Assembly (NCBI GenBank): GCA_044433065.1
Contig: JAWXUA010000001.1
Location: 1 to 64,000 of the forward strand
Source: Nitratidesulfovibrio sp044433065
GTDB lineage: Bacteria; Desulfobacterota; Desulfovibrionia; Desulfovibrionales; Desulfovibrionaceae
Length of the DNA stretch: 64,000 nt
Direction: 5' to 3'
Positions 53,124 through 61,059 of the stretch are shown piece by piece. Under the pieces are notes generated by a model that was not told where the DNA came from, did not search any database, and saw nothing but the letters and a program-made list of their open reading frames with translations. Position numbers and translations under genes: made by a program. The first letter of the stretch is position 1. Each line of letters starts with the position of its first letter.

Positions 53124-54548
53124 TTATTTTTCAATTGCATCATGCAAGCTTGCGTAAGCACCTGTACACCACAATAAAAAAACCATAGAACGTCTAAGAT
53201 GAATGAGCTTAAACGTTTTTTTACATGTTGTACTATGTGTATCCAACTTTTTATCCCTTTCTTGGTCCTTTTTTATTGAGAAAAACAGACGAATAAAAAT
53301 AGCTAAAGTAGATAGTTCAATATACACTGATTTTTGCATATCAAAAATAATGTATAGTGAGTCTTTCTCGTTCAAAATTTTTTTTAAATAATATTCTACT
53401 TTATCTTCTATGTAATGAATAGAATTTTCTGAAACTATTGTAGGCATTGTAAAAGTAATTTTTATACATCTATCATTATTGATATTTTCAATGATAGATG
53501 TAATATTATCATTAGTTTCAGATAATTTTATGTTTTTATTATTTTTAGTACAGTTACTATTCATTCTTTTTAAAACTATGATGCGATGGTGTAGAGTATA
53601 GGCAAATAAAAAAGATAATGCATGTCCCAATATTAGAGGAAATCCTAAACTCACAAGCTTAACAAAGTTACTACTGTATCGTTTTAACAAACGCTTTGGA
53701 TCATGTGCCATGCGCCACATCCATTCAAAGCCTATATTTTGCATCCATTTCGGTGCTCTAGGTGTTTTGTTCGCTAAAAAATCTAGTGCTCCACCAACAC
53801 CGATTGTGACCGGCACTTTTATTTCATTTCGATGTTGCGCGAACCAAAATTCTTGTTTTGGGTTGCCTAAAGCTAAAAAAAGTATATCTGCATTTGAAGT
53901 ATTAATTCTCTGTATAATTTGAGCATTGTCATCATACGTATTATGAGTCATATCATCTTTTTTATCAAATTTTATTTCTTTTATAGCAGGTGAATGTATT
54001 CCAACAACATCTATATTTGAATATTTTTTTCGTAAATTTACAACAGCTTCTTGTGCAACATACTTTTCTCCACCTAAAAAATAAAGTTTAAGACTCTTTT
54101 TATTTAATAAAGTTACATGCGAAAGAGTCTTTTTTTCATATATATTATTTGTTTGTTGCCGTAGATATGCCGAAAGTCTTGCTAGTGCAGGCACCAAATC
54201 TGCCCCTGTAACACGCTGTGGAAGCGGTGTGCCTAAAAAAGTAGACATAAGGACCAGCGGCATACCGTCAGCAACTACAATATCAGCGCTACACAAAATA
54301 TCTAAAAGATGTTTTTGTTCTTCACTCTCTTGTTTACTTGGAAAGAAACTAAAGCACTTACTAATGAAGTCCATATTTACTGTAACAATGTGTCGTGCAA
54401 CGTTATCTTTTTTATATTCGTTGCATATATCAATAATTTTATTACAAATATTGCTATCATCGGTATAGTTTTGATTTAGTGTTGTATAGTCAAATGGTAT
54501 TCCAAAAAGACATGTATAGGGAAAATCTTTCTTGAGTTCGTTTTTCAT
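53124..54548 (-). CDS. WecG/TagA/CpsF glycosyltransferase fused to a C-terminal STAS-like domain
   Basis: The start at ATG 54548 has GGTGAG seven bases upstream, in the tail of the preceding gene; 474 residues. Residues 1 to about 300 are a GT26 enzyme that adds the second sugar to undecaprenyl-PP-sugar: FGIPFDYTTL, VTVNMDFI, DIVVADGMPLVLMSTFLGTPLPQRVTGADLVPAL, ADILFLALGNPKQEFWFAQHR, GVGGALDFLANKTPRAPKWMQNIGFEWMWRMAHDPKRLLKRY. After a hydrophobic helix the last 145 residues look like a STAS domain (IKITFTMPTIVSENSIHYIE; LYIIFDMQKSVYIELSTLAIFIRLFFSI; FKLIHLRRSMVFLLWCTGAYASL), with the usual Asp-Ser replaced by Ile-Glu. It may respond to the partner or regulator of the free STAS protein at 34.6 kb. 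Confidence 0.85.
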   Translation of the reverse strand: MKNELKKDFPYTCLFGIPFDYTTLNQNYTDDSNICNKIIDICNEYKKDNVARHIVTVNMDFISKCFSFFPSKQESEEQKHLLDILCSADIVVADGMPLVLMSTFLGTPLPQRVTGADLVPALARLSAYLRQQTNNIYEKKTLSHVTLLNKKSLKLYFLGGEKYVAQEAVVNLRKKYSNIDVVGIHSPAIKEIKFDKKDDMTHNTYDDNAQIIQRINTSNADILFLALGNPKQEFWFAQHRNEIKVPVTIGVGGALDFLANKTPRAPKWMQNIGFEWMWRMAHDPKRLLKRYSSNFVKLVSLGFPLILGHALSFLFAYTLHHRIIVLKRMNSNCTKNNKNIKLSETNDNITSIIENINNDRCIKITFTMPTIVSENSIHYIEDKVEYYLKKILNEKDSLYIIFDMQKSVYIELSTLAIFIRLFFSIKKDQERDKKLDTHSTTCKKTFKLIHLRRSMVFLLWCTGAYASLHDAIEK

Positions 54549-54555
54549 TGTAATC

Positions 54556-55794
54556 TCACCTTTTTTCACGTTTTGAAGGTTGCCATACTGTTGTTTTTCT
54601 TCCTATTTTAGTAAGATACAACCAAAATTTCCATACTATATAAATAGGTGAACAAAGTAAGCCTAAATATAGACGTAGAGGTGCTTTTGTCTGAACTAGT
54701 GAACTAAAAATATATGCTGTTGTAATCAACAAGAATGAACATGATGCTATAGTTAGATATGGCGCAAGCAAGTATGTTACAATAATAGTTACACATTGTA
54801 ACCCTACAAAAATTGATAGTGGTGGAATTATACAATTCATTATGCCATCAAAACTAAGCAATGATGGCTTGCGAAAAAACGATATAAAGAACTTTGGTAA
54901 CCATTTTTTTACCATGAGCCAATGCCCATTCTCCCATCTAGCACGTTGTTCTGATGCATCCTTATACGTATGTGTCATTGTTCCATAGACGACAGTCTCA
55001 GGAACATAGGAAACAACTATATCATCGCACGCCAGTATTGCAGAAAATTCAGCATCTTCTGCAATACTATGTGCTGGCCAGCCATACGTATCTAGTATGC
55101 TAGATCTAAACATCATACCATTTCCTTTTAATCCAGCAGTTCCACCTAAAAACATGCGTCCAGACGCTCTTGTATGATGCAAGGCACGCAGAGCAACACT
55201 TAATAATATTGTTCTCCAATGCTCGATTGGTGGTAAAACATCATAAAACGACTGCACGACAAGGATATTTTTACACGAAAACATATTGATCATTGTTTCA
55301 ATAAAGTTTTCAGCAACAATAGTATCTGCATCAATAATGGCAATATAGTCACTTGCTATAACCATATCTTTATATGAATGCATAAACCAGTCTAATGTTT
55401 TACCTTTACCTTGCAATGCTCCTTGATACGTGCGTTTAACAACACAAGCACCTTTACTTCTTGCAATGCTAACTGTACCGTCTGTACAATTATCTCCTAT
55501 TACAACAATATCTGTTGTGTATATCTCCTTATCTACTAAACACTTTGAATCTATTACGGATTTAATAGTTTTTTCTATGATTTTTTCTTCATTATGTGCT
55601 GGAATAAGTATCATGATATTCTTTTTACTACTATAATCATGACTATTATGTTCCATCTTCATATTTGATTTCTTTTTACGTAACTGTTGTATCCACGAAG
55701 CGATGACTATAATTAACAAATAGATTGACATAAAACATACTACTAAAAACAATATGTATGCTACTAATTTTATTATATACATAGAGTAATTCAT
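54556..55794 (-). CDS. Processive-type GT2 glycosyltransferase (cellulose/hyaluronan synthase-like)
   Basis: The 412-residue membrane enzyme has an N-terminal helix (LVAYILFLVVCFMSIYLLIIVIA). The GT2 catalytic domain has ILIPAHNEEKIIEKTIKSV, IVVIGDNCTDGTVSIA, SDYIAIIDADTIVAENFI (DAD), HSIAEDAEFSAIL (ED) and EQRARWENGHW, the Q-x2-RW motif of processive enzymes. Three C-terminal helices follow. It is the first gene of the minus-strand run. It may act as a single-sugar or processive transferase; the length is shorter than true cellulose synthases. Confidence 0.9.
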   Translation of the reverse strand: MNYSMYIIKLVAYILFLVVCFMSIYLLIIVIASWIQQLRKKKSNMKMEHNSHDYSSKKNIMILIPAHNEEKIIEKTIKSVIDSKCLVDKEIYTTDIVVIGDNCTDGTVSIARSKGACVVKRTYQGALQGKGKTLDWFMHSYKDMVIASDYIAIIDADTIVAENFIETMINMFSCKNILVVQSFYDVLPPIEHWRTILLSVALRALHHTRASGRMFLGGTAGLKGNGMMFRSSILDTYGWPAHSIAEDAEFSAILACDDIVVSYVPETVVYGTMTHTYKDASEQRARWENGHWLMVKKWLPKFFISFFRKPSLLSFDGIMNCIIPPLSIFVGLQCVTIIVTYLLAPYLTIASCSFLLITTAYIFSSLVQTKAPLRLYLGLLCSPIYIVWKFWLYLTKIGRKTTVWQPSKREKR

Positions 55795-55905
55795 CCTTTT
55801 TTATTTTCTCTATAATGTTGCTATAGAAATCATAAGTATTTTTTGTACTATTTACGAAAGATATACTGTCTAAACATTTACTTGGTATTTTGCTTGATTT
55901 ACAGC

Positions 55906-55953
55906 TCATTGCTTTTGTGTTAATTATCTTGCATCATTGCTTTTGTGTTAATT
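55906..55953. repeat. Two direct copies of a 20-mer between the polysaccharide run and kdsD
   Basis: TCATTGCTTTTGTGTTAATT is present at 55906-55925 and 55934-55953, a 28-base period (under three helical turns). It lies in the divergent gap upstream of the 13-gene run and of kdsD, a good position for a regulator-binding pair, or it may be a slippage duplication. Confidence 0.6.
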
Positions 55954-56031
55954 TCTTAAAGTACTGCTTGAACTCTTCATATGTACCTTGACTGTATACT
56001 GAATAAAACCTTTACTATCAGGCGCTTAAGA

Positions 56032-57015
56032 ATGACTTTATCTAAAGAAATAGATTTTGAACGAACACAAGAAATCATTTCCATGGGCAAAGAGGTTCTC
56101 CACCTTGAAGCGGACACCATCACCAATCTTGCGGATAATCTTAGCCCAGTCTTTGCCCAAAGCGTTGAGCTTTTACTTAGCAATACTGGCCGTGTTGCCA
56201 TTACCGGCATGGGCAAAAGCGGACACATTGCTCGCAAAATAGCTGCCACGCTAGCCTCCACGGGAACCCCTGCCTTTTTTATTCATCCTGCTGAAGCAAG
56301 CCATGGCGACCTTGGCATGATGACGACTGGAGACGTTCTCATCGCCATATCAAATTCTGGTAACACTTTGGAATTATCAGATATTTTACACTTTGCTACG
56401 CGGTACGGTATTCGCATCATCGCGATTACTCGTAGCAAAGAAAGTAAACTCGGTGCGCTTGCGGATCTATGCCTTGAGCTTCCGCATACCCACGAGGCAT
56501 GTCCTCTTGGCTGTGCCCCCACAAGTAGCACTACTGCCACTCTGGCCCTTGGCGACGCCATAGCCATGGCCCTGTTGCGCTTGCGAGGTTTTACTGCCCA
56601 AGAGTTCAATATCTATCACCCAGGTGGCGCATTAGGGAATAAGCTGATGACTGTGGGCGACGTTATGCGTGTGGGCGAAGCTCTGCCTCTCGTTCATGAA
56701 AACATGATGATGCACGAAGTTATTTACGTCATGACAGGCAAAGGTTTTGGCTGTGCAGGCGTACTCAACGATACAGGGAAACTTATTGGCATCATCACTG
56801 ATGGCGATTTGCGCAGACATATGAGTACTGAACTTATGAGTAAAACTGCACACACAGTCATGACGCCACAGCCACTAGTTGTGATGCAAGATTGCCTCAC
56901 AAGCAAAGCACGGCATATTATGGAACAGAAAAAAATAACGTCACTTTTTGTTGTCCGTGATTTTAATGACTTAGAACCTATTGGTGTTGTCACAATCCAT
57001 ACATTACGTGGTTAA
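56032..57015 (+). CDS. kdsD: Arabinose-5-phosphate isomerase (SIS + CBS domains)
   Basis: The start is ATG 56032 (CAGGCG upstream); 327 residues. An upstream ATG at 55981 has no ribosome-binding site. The enzyme interconverts ribulose 5-phosphate and arabinose 5-phosphate, the first step toward KDO for lipopolysaccharide. The SIS domain has GRVAITGMGKSGHIARKIAATLASTGTPAFFIHPAEASHGD and VLIAISNSGNTLEL. HPGGALGNKL follows, then two CBS domains (VGDVMRVGEALPLVHENMMMHEVIYVMTGKGFG and MTPQPLVVMQDCL). Its base composition returns to the chromosomal average, marking the right edge of the A+T-rich island. Confidence 0.93.
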   Translation: MTLSKEIDFERTQEIISMGKEVLHLEADTITNLADNLSPVFAQSVELLLSNTGRVAITGMGKSGHIARKIAATLASTGTPAFFIHPAEASHGDLGMMTTGDVLIAISNSGNTLELSDILHFATRYGIRIIAITRSKESKLGALADLCLELPHTHEACPLGCAPTSSTTATLALGDAIAMALLRLRGFTAQEFNIYHPGGALGNKLMTVGDVMRVGEALPLVHENMMMHEVIYVMTGKGFGCAGVLNDTGKLIGIITDGDLRRHMSTELMSKTAHTVMTPQPLVVMQDCLTSKARHIMEQKKITSLFVVRDFNDLEPIGVVTIHTLRG

Positions 57016-57030
57016 GAAGACAATCAAATA

Positions 57031-57078
57031 TACAATAAAAAAGACTACCATAAAGAGGTAGTCTTTTTTATTGTATAC
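57031..57078 (+). terminator. Rho-independent terminator after kdsD
   Basis: TACAATAAAAAAGACTACC and its exact complement form a 19-bp stem around ATAAAGA, with a T-run inside the right arm (CTTTTTTATTG). Confidence 0.9.
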
Positions 57079-57193
57079 TATTTATATCAAATTTTGTATC
57101 TCAGAAAGCTTACACCACTATCATAGACATTCTTTTTCCTTTCTCTTACTTTACATTATCTATAACAATGTAAAGTATAGTAAGGAATAAACA

Positions 57194-58141
57194 ATGCAAC
57201 ATCTCAGTAGCACCCAAAGGCATTATAATTCATCTGTGGTAAAAGGATATCTTGGAGGATTTTGTGCAGTTCTTTTTTGGAGTCTTAACGTTATCATTTC
57301 TCGATATTTAGCAAATGAAGTACCTCCAATCCTCATCAATTTAATGCGGTGGGTTATCGCAGGCGTCTTGCTTTTTCCTTTTACTTTTAATGAGATACGG
57401 CACAATCTTGCAGCAGTCAGGCAATCATGGCTCTTAATTCTTGTCCTTGGCTTACTTGGGGTTACTACGTTCAACACCCTTATTTATATGGCTGGAGCAA
57501 GCATATCAGCTATTGATATGGCCCTTATACTTAGTATTGGCCCTGTATTTATAGCCTTATTTTCATGGATTTTTTTGCATAAGCCCATAACTTTGCGCCA
57601 AGGAATTGGCCTATGCATTGCACTTGCAGGTGTTTTTGTTTTACTTTTACGAGGATCCATTGCAAATATAACTGAGTTTACCTTTGCAATTGGTGATATT
57701 TATACCATTTGTGCTTCAGCGTCATTTGCTTTGTATTCAACTTTGCTGAGTTTTAAACGCAGCACGCTATCAAGTCTAGCTTTTCTTGAGCTAACAATTC
57801 TTGCAGGTATTGCATTTATGATTCCTTTCTCTATTGAACCGCTACAAAGCTATTCTTTCACAACTCTGCATACATATGGTATAGTATCTATTATATACAT
57901 GGGTATTTTCCAATCCATATTTGCATTTCTTTGGTGGACACATACTTTGCAAAGCCTTGGAACCATTCGCGCAGGTATACTCTTTTACACGATGCCTGTT
58001 TTTAGTAGTATTGCAGCGTATTTTTTCCTTAATGAAGTTTTGCAACAGTCGCAATTACTTGGTGGTGCCATGGTGCTTGCAGGTGTTATTTATGCAGCCA
58101 TTGGAAATCGCGATGATGTAGAGGCAGAACCGCGTCCATAG
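57194..58141 (+). CDS. EamA/DMT-superfamily transporter
   Basis: The 315-residue protein has ten membrane helices and two EamA repeats. The first contains GFCAVLFWSLNVIISRYLANEVPPILINLMRWVIAGVLLFP and the second DIYTICASASFALYSTLLSFKR through FQSIFAFLWWTHTLQSLGTIRAGILFYTMPVFSSIAAYFFLNE. Such proteins export or import metabolites such as amino acids; the substrate is not evident. It has its own terminator and stands alone. Confidence 0.92.
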   Translation: MQHLSSTQRHYNSSVVKGYLGGFCAVLFWSLNVIISRYLANEVPPILINLMRWVIAGVLLFPFTFNEIRHNLAAVRQSWLLILVLGLLGVTTFNTLIYMAGASISAIDMALILSIGPVFIALFSWIFLHKPITLRQGIGLCIALAGVFVLLLRGSIANITEFTFAIGDIYTICASASFALYSTLLSFKRSTLSSLAFLELTILAGIAFMIPFSIEPLQSYSFTTLHTYGIVSIIYMGIFQSIFAFLWWTHTLQSLGTIRAGILFYTMPVFSSIAAYFFLNEVLQQSQLLGGAMVLAGVIYAAIGNRDDVEAEPRP

Positions 58142-58162
58142 CGCATGGACAATACGTAAAAT

Positions 58163-58212
58163 AGCAAACAAAATCCCGTTACTCTCAATGAGAATAACGG
58201 GATTTTGTTTGT
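58163..58212 (+). terminator. Rho-independent terminator, bidirectional
   Basis: CAAACAAAATCCCGTTA and TAACGGGATTTTGTTTG pair perfectly, with a short CTCTC/GAGAA extension around AATG. It lies between the converging EamA and TVP38 genes. Confidence 0.88.
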
Positions 58213-58240
58213 ATCTATAGTAAAAGAATAAAACGAAATT

Positions 58241-58957
58241 CTAGTCTTTAGTATAGCTTACTTTCTCATAATCATTTGACGTTGTTTCAGTATCGAGGAG
58301 TATTTCACCACGATATTTTTTGAATAAATAGTACCCCAACAAACTTGAAATAATGAGGAGGATAGCACTGATACATGTTCTCATGATAGGTGATACAGAT
58401 ATACCACTTCCTAATAACGCAAAGATAGCATTTTGTGGCATATATCCAATACATGAACCAATGAAGAATTGCGGTGCTGGTACAGATGAAACACCAGCTG
58501 TCATACTGGTCACAAGATTATTTCCAAGTGGTAAACATCGAATAATAATGCTCATGCTTAAGGGATTACTGGCAAAAAAGGTATCAAACTTGACAACATG
58601 ACGTCCAAAGCGTCGTTGTAACGTTTCCCTTGCAGCGATGCGTGCGTAATAAAAAGCCATGATACAGCCCACAGTGGCACCAATCGTAGCCCAAAGCGTA
58701 CCGAATACCGCCCCAAATGCGTAACCACCTAAAAAGCTCATCAATTGCCGTGGCACTGCAAGAGCTGTAAAAAAGGCTACAAGCACTGTATATAAAAGAG
58801 CACCCTGCCACCCATGATCGCGGATATGGGCATCAATCCATGATGTATTAAGAACTTCATCAAGCTCTAAAATATGAAGTACAGCAATAGCCATAGCAAA
58901 GACAAGAAAAGGGACTATTGCTTTCCAAATTCTCATACTTTTTATGATTGTACCCAT
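58241..58957 (-). CDS. TVP38/TMEM64-family inner membrane protein
   Basis: The 238-residue protein is of the VTT (SNARE-associated) domain family, with about five helices. The core is GALLYTVLVAFFTALAVPRQLMSFLGGYAFGAVFGTLWATIGATVGCIMAFYYARIAARE, with the Pro-Arg re-entrant loop. FDTFFASNPLSMSIIIRCLPLGNNLVTSMTAGVSSVPAPQFFIGSCIGYMPQNAIFALLGSG follows, carrying the R-x-xP-x-x-x-N motif. Bacterial DedA/TVP38 relatives are linked to lipid scrambling and undecaprenyl-phosphate recycling. AGGAC precedes the ATG. It follows the GT2 gene on the same strand by about 80 bases. Confidence 0.9.
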   Translation of the reverse strand: MGTIIKSMRIWKAIVPFLVFAMAIAVLHILELDEVLNTSWIDAHIRDHGWQGALLYTVLVAFFTALAVPRQLMSFLGGYAFGAVFGTLWATIGATVGCIMAFYYARIAARETLQRRFGRHVVKFDTFFASNPLSMSIIIRCLPLGNNLVTSMTAGVSSVPAPQFFIGSCIGYMPQNAIFALLGSGISVSPIMRTCISAILLIISSLLGYYLFKKYRGEILLDTETTSNDYEKVSYTKD

Positions 58958-59039
58958 GTTTTCTATGTCCTAATAGGAATAAAACTACTATAACTGTAGG
59001 TATGATATACGGCTCTAACGTCAATTACTAGCGTATTTT

Positions 59040-59771
59040 TTATTTTTGCTCTTTAATTTCAACACGAACATGTCGTTTTTGCATCCAACGGACAGCAAGT
59101 AAGTCAAAAAAAGCAGTTTTAGCCCGTGCAAAAGTACCATACTTAGATGTACCGTGCAATCGTGCCCTATGATTGACCTTTATTTCAGTAACCTTGGCCC
59201 CTTCCATCTTCATGAGCGTAGGCAAAAAACGATGCATCCCTATATAGGTAGGTAAACGGCGGGCCAAATCCGTTTGCATAATTTTCAACGAGCATCCGGT
59301 GTCTTTGACGGTTTCGTTGCTCATGGCGTTGCGTACAGTATTGGCGATTTTGGATGCAAAACGCTTAGCAAAGGTGTCTTGCCTCTTAGCACGCCAACCA
59401 ATAACCATTTGACAGTCTTCACTTTGCAACAGTCCGAGCATGGCCGGAATATCAGCAGGGTCGTTTTGCAAGTCGGCATCCATGGTAATACAATATTGAC
59501 CACAAGCGTGCCTAAAGCCTGCACCAAATGCCGCGGACTGGCCACAATTTTTGGCAAAAGAAAGATAGCGGACAACACTATGCTGTGTGGCTAGATTATG
59601 GATTACCTTTAGGCTTGCATCACTACTGCCGTCATCAACAAAAATCACTTCCCAAGGGCGTGCCAAAGCATCCATGACAACGAAGATTTCGTTGAACAAG
59701 GCTTGCAAATTTTCTTCTTCATTATAGACAGGCACAATGAGGCTAAGCTCAATACCTTGTTCAGCAACCAT
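59040..59771 (-). CDS. GT2 glycosyltransferase, dolichol-phosphate-mannose-synthase-like
   Basis: The 243-residue soluble enzyme has LSLIVPVYNEEENLQALFNEIF, VIFVDDGSSDASLKVI, SFAKNCGQSAAFGAGFRHACGQYCITMDADLQNDPADIP (DAD metal site), and the C-terminal GCSLKIMQTDLARRLPTYIGMHRFLPTLMKMEGAKVTEIKVNHRARLHGTSKYG. This is the DPM1/GtrB/ArnC family, which transfers a sugar to a polyprenyl phosphate. It lacks the C-terminal helices of GtrB or ArnC. GGAGA precedes the ATG. A product on undecaprenyl phosphate would fit the neighbouring lipid-carrier-related membrane gene. Confidence 0.93.
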   Translation of the reverse strand: MVAEQGIELSLIVPVYNEEENLQALFNEIFVVMDALARPWEVIFVDDGSSDASLKVIHNLATQHSVVRYLSFAKNCGQSAAFGAGFRHACGQYCITMDADLQNDPADIPAMLGLLQSEDCQMVIGWRAKRQDTFAKRFASKIANTVRNAMSNETVKDTGCSLKIMQTDLARRLPTYIGMHRFLPTLMKMEGAKVTEIKVNHRARLHGTSKYGTFARAKTAFFDLLAVRWMQKRHVRVEIKEQK

Positions 59772-60252
59772 GTTTTCTCCATGAACAAAAATTACGTTTG
59801 GGGCTTGTTCCTCGTTGTAAAATCTAGGTGCGTCCCCATTTGCACGCGGCTGTATATCTCACGCGTAAAATGATTAGTCAAGCAACCCACTACACTGTTT
59901 GTGCGCATAATGTATAAGCGCTTTGTGAGACAACAATGTTACGCTGGTATTAATTTTGATATTCTAAAAAATACAGTAGTATCACTTCAAAAACATACAA
60001 TACAACTAGTATGTAAAAATTTGTTTGTGATATACTTTGATATTTGGCTAAATTTTTAACAGAAAATACACATTCATAAGACCATTCAGTACATTTCGTA
60101 TCATAGTTAGTAATAAAAAACGTTTCTTGGCAAGATGATTTTTTATAAATGCCTATCCTCAGTCTTTTCAAAAAGGCTTTTTCGTGCCATTATATCAACA
60201 TCATTTTGAGTGGAACTGTCTCTCGCAAATTTTTTCCACACAGTAGGTTAGC
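59772..60252. other. A+T-rich divergent intergenic region upstream of the rnf operon
   Basis: The 480 bases separate the minus-strand GT2 gene from the cytochrome gene that starts the rnf operon. I see no convincing gene. A 73-codon minus-strand reading at 59950-60171 has no ribosome-binding site. The rnf promoter must be here, and TAGG lies before the ATG, but no clear -35/-10 pair or operator could be chosen. Confidence 0.5.
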
Positions 60253-61050
60253 ATGGGAAAACGTTACACACCGATTATTGCCTTTACTGGTGCCATGTGG
60301 CTTGTTGCATTGGCTGGTTACTCAGTCTTTGACAATGTTGAATCATCAACTCCTAACAGAATTCGCTTTGACAACGCGGGTGGCATGGTGGTTTTTGACC
60401 ACATCAAACATGCTGAGAACTACAACATTCCCTGCGAGCGTTGCCACCATGAAAATGCTACGCAACGTGACAATGTGCAAAGCTGCGGCACTTGTCATGG
60501 CGTTGAATTTGATGAAGTTTTCATTACGAGTCATACCACAACTATCACAGACAAAGCATCCTGCGTCACCTGTCACCACAGCGAATTTATGGCGTCGTCG
60601 TGGGACCATGCGGCTCACATGGATGATTATGGCTTAGATTGTACATCCTGTCACCACGATACGGACATTGAACCTGAGCCAACCAATTGCGCAGACTGTC
60701 ATGAAAGTGGCTTAGGTCAGAAATCCGCCGAAGATCCAGACATGCCATTCCTTGAGAATGCAGTGCATACTCGCTGTGCGGACTGTCACCAAGACATGTT
60801 TGATGAAAAAGTAAATGGCTGTAAAAATTGTCATGATTTCACGAATACGCGTGCCTTGTTTGCCGAGACTGGTAAAGCAGAAGTAAGCGCTGTTAGTGCT
60901 GATTGCATGGTGTGTCACCGTGGGCAAAAGCTTGACGATTTAATTCCTAACCGCATGGGCGCATTCCACGCACAATGCATGGATTGCCATAAAGAAGCTG
61001 GTAAGGGCCCATTCCAAAAAGATCAGTGCAAGCAATGCCATACCAAGTAA
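60253..61050 (+). CDS. Rnf-associated decahaem cytochrome c
   Basis: The 265-residue protein has ten CxxCH haem-binding motifs: C61, C78, C104, C120, C136, C165, C180, C208, C232 and C249 are the first cysteines. Many further His residues are available as distal ligands. The N-terminus (YTPIIAFTGAMWLVALAGYSVF) is a signal or anchor helix, so the haems are periplasmic. In Desulfovibrio a decahaem cytochrome of this kind is encoded directly before rnfC and is thought to link the periplasmic cytochrome c pool to the ion-pumping Rnf complex. It ends 9 bases before rnfC. Confidence 0.93.
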   Translation: MGKRYTPIIAFTGAMWLVALAGYSVFDNVESSTPNRIRFDNAGGMVVFDHIKHAENYNIPCERCHHENATQRDNVQSCGTCHGVEFDEVFITSHTTTITDKASCVTCHHSEFMASSWDHAAHMDDYGLDCTSCHHDTDIEPEPTNCADCHESGLGQKSAEDPDMPFLENAVHTRCADCHQDMFDEKVNGCKNCHDFTNTRALFAETGKAEVSAVSADCMVCHRGQKLDDLIPNRMGAFHAQCMDCHKEAGKGPFQKDQCKQCHTK

Positions 61051-61059
61051 GGTGACGTT

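Noticed and set aside
34470..55960. Possibility that the A+T-rich polysaccharide locus is an integrated mobile element
   Set aside because: I see no integrase, transposase, terminal repeats or tRNA at either edge. The xerC gene at 22.5 kb is of the chromosomal dif type and is not linked.
59950..60171. 73-codon minus-strand reading with a hydrophobic end in the gap before the rnf operon
   Set aside because: The start lacks an ATG context and ribosome-binding site, and the hydrophobicity follows from A+T-rich sequence. Left as non-coding.
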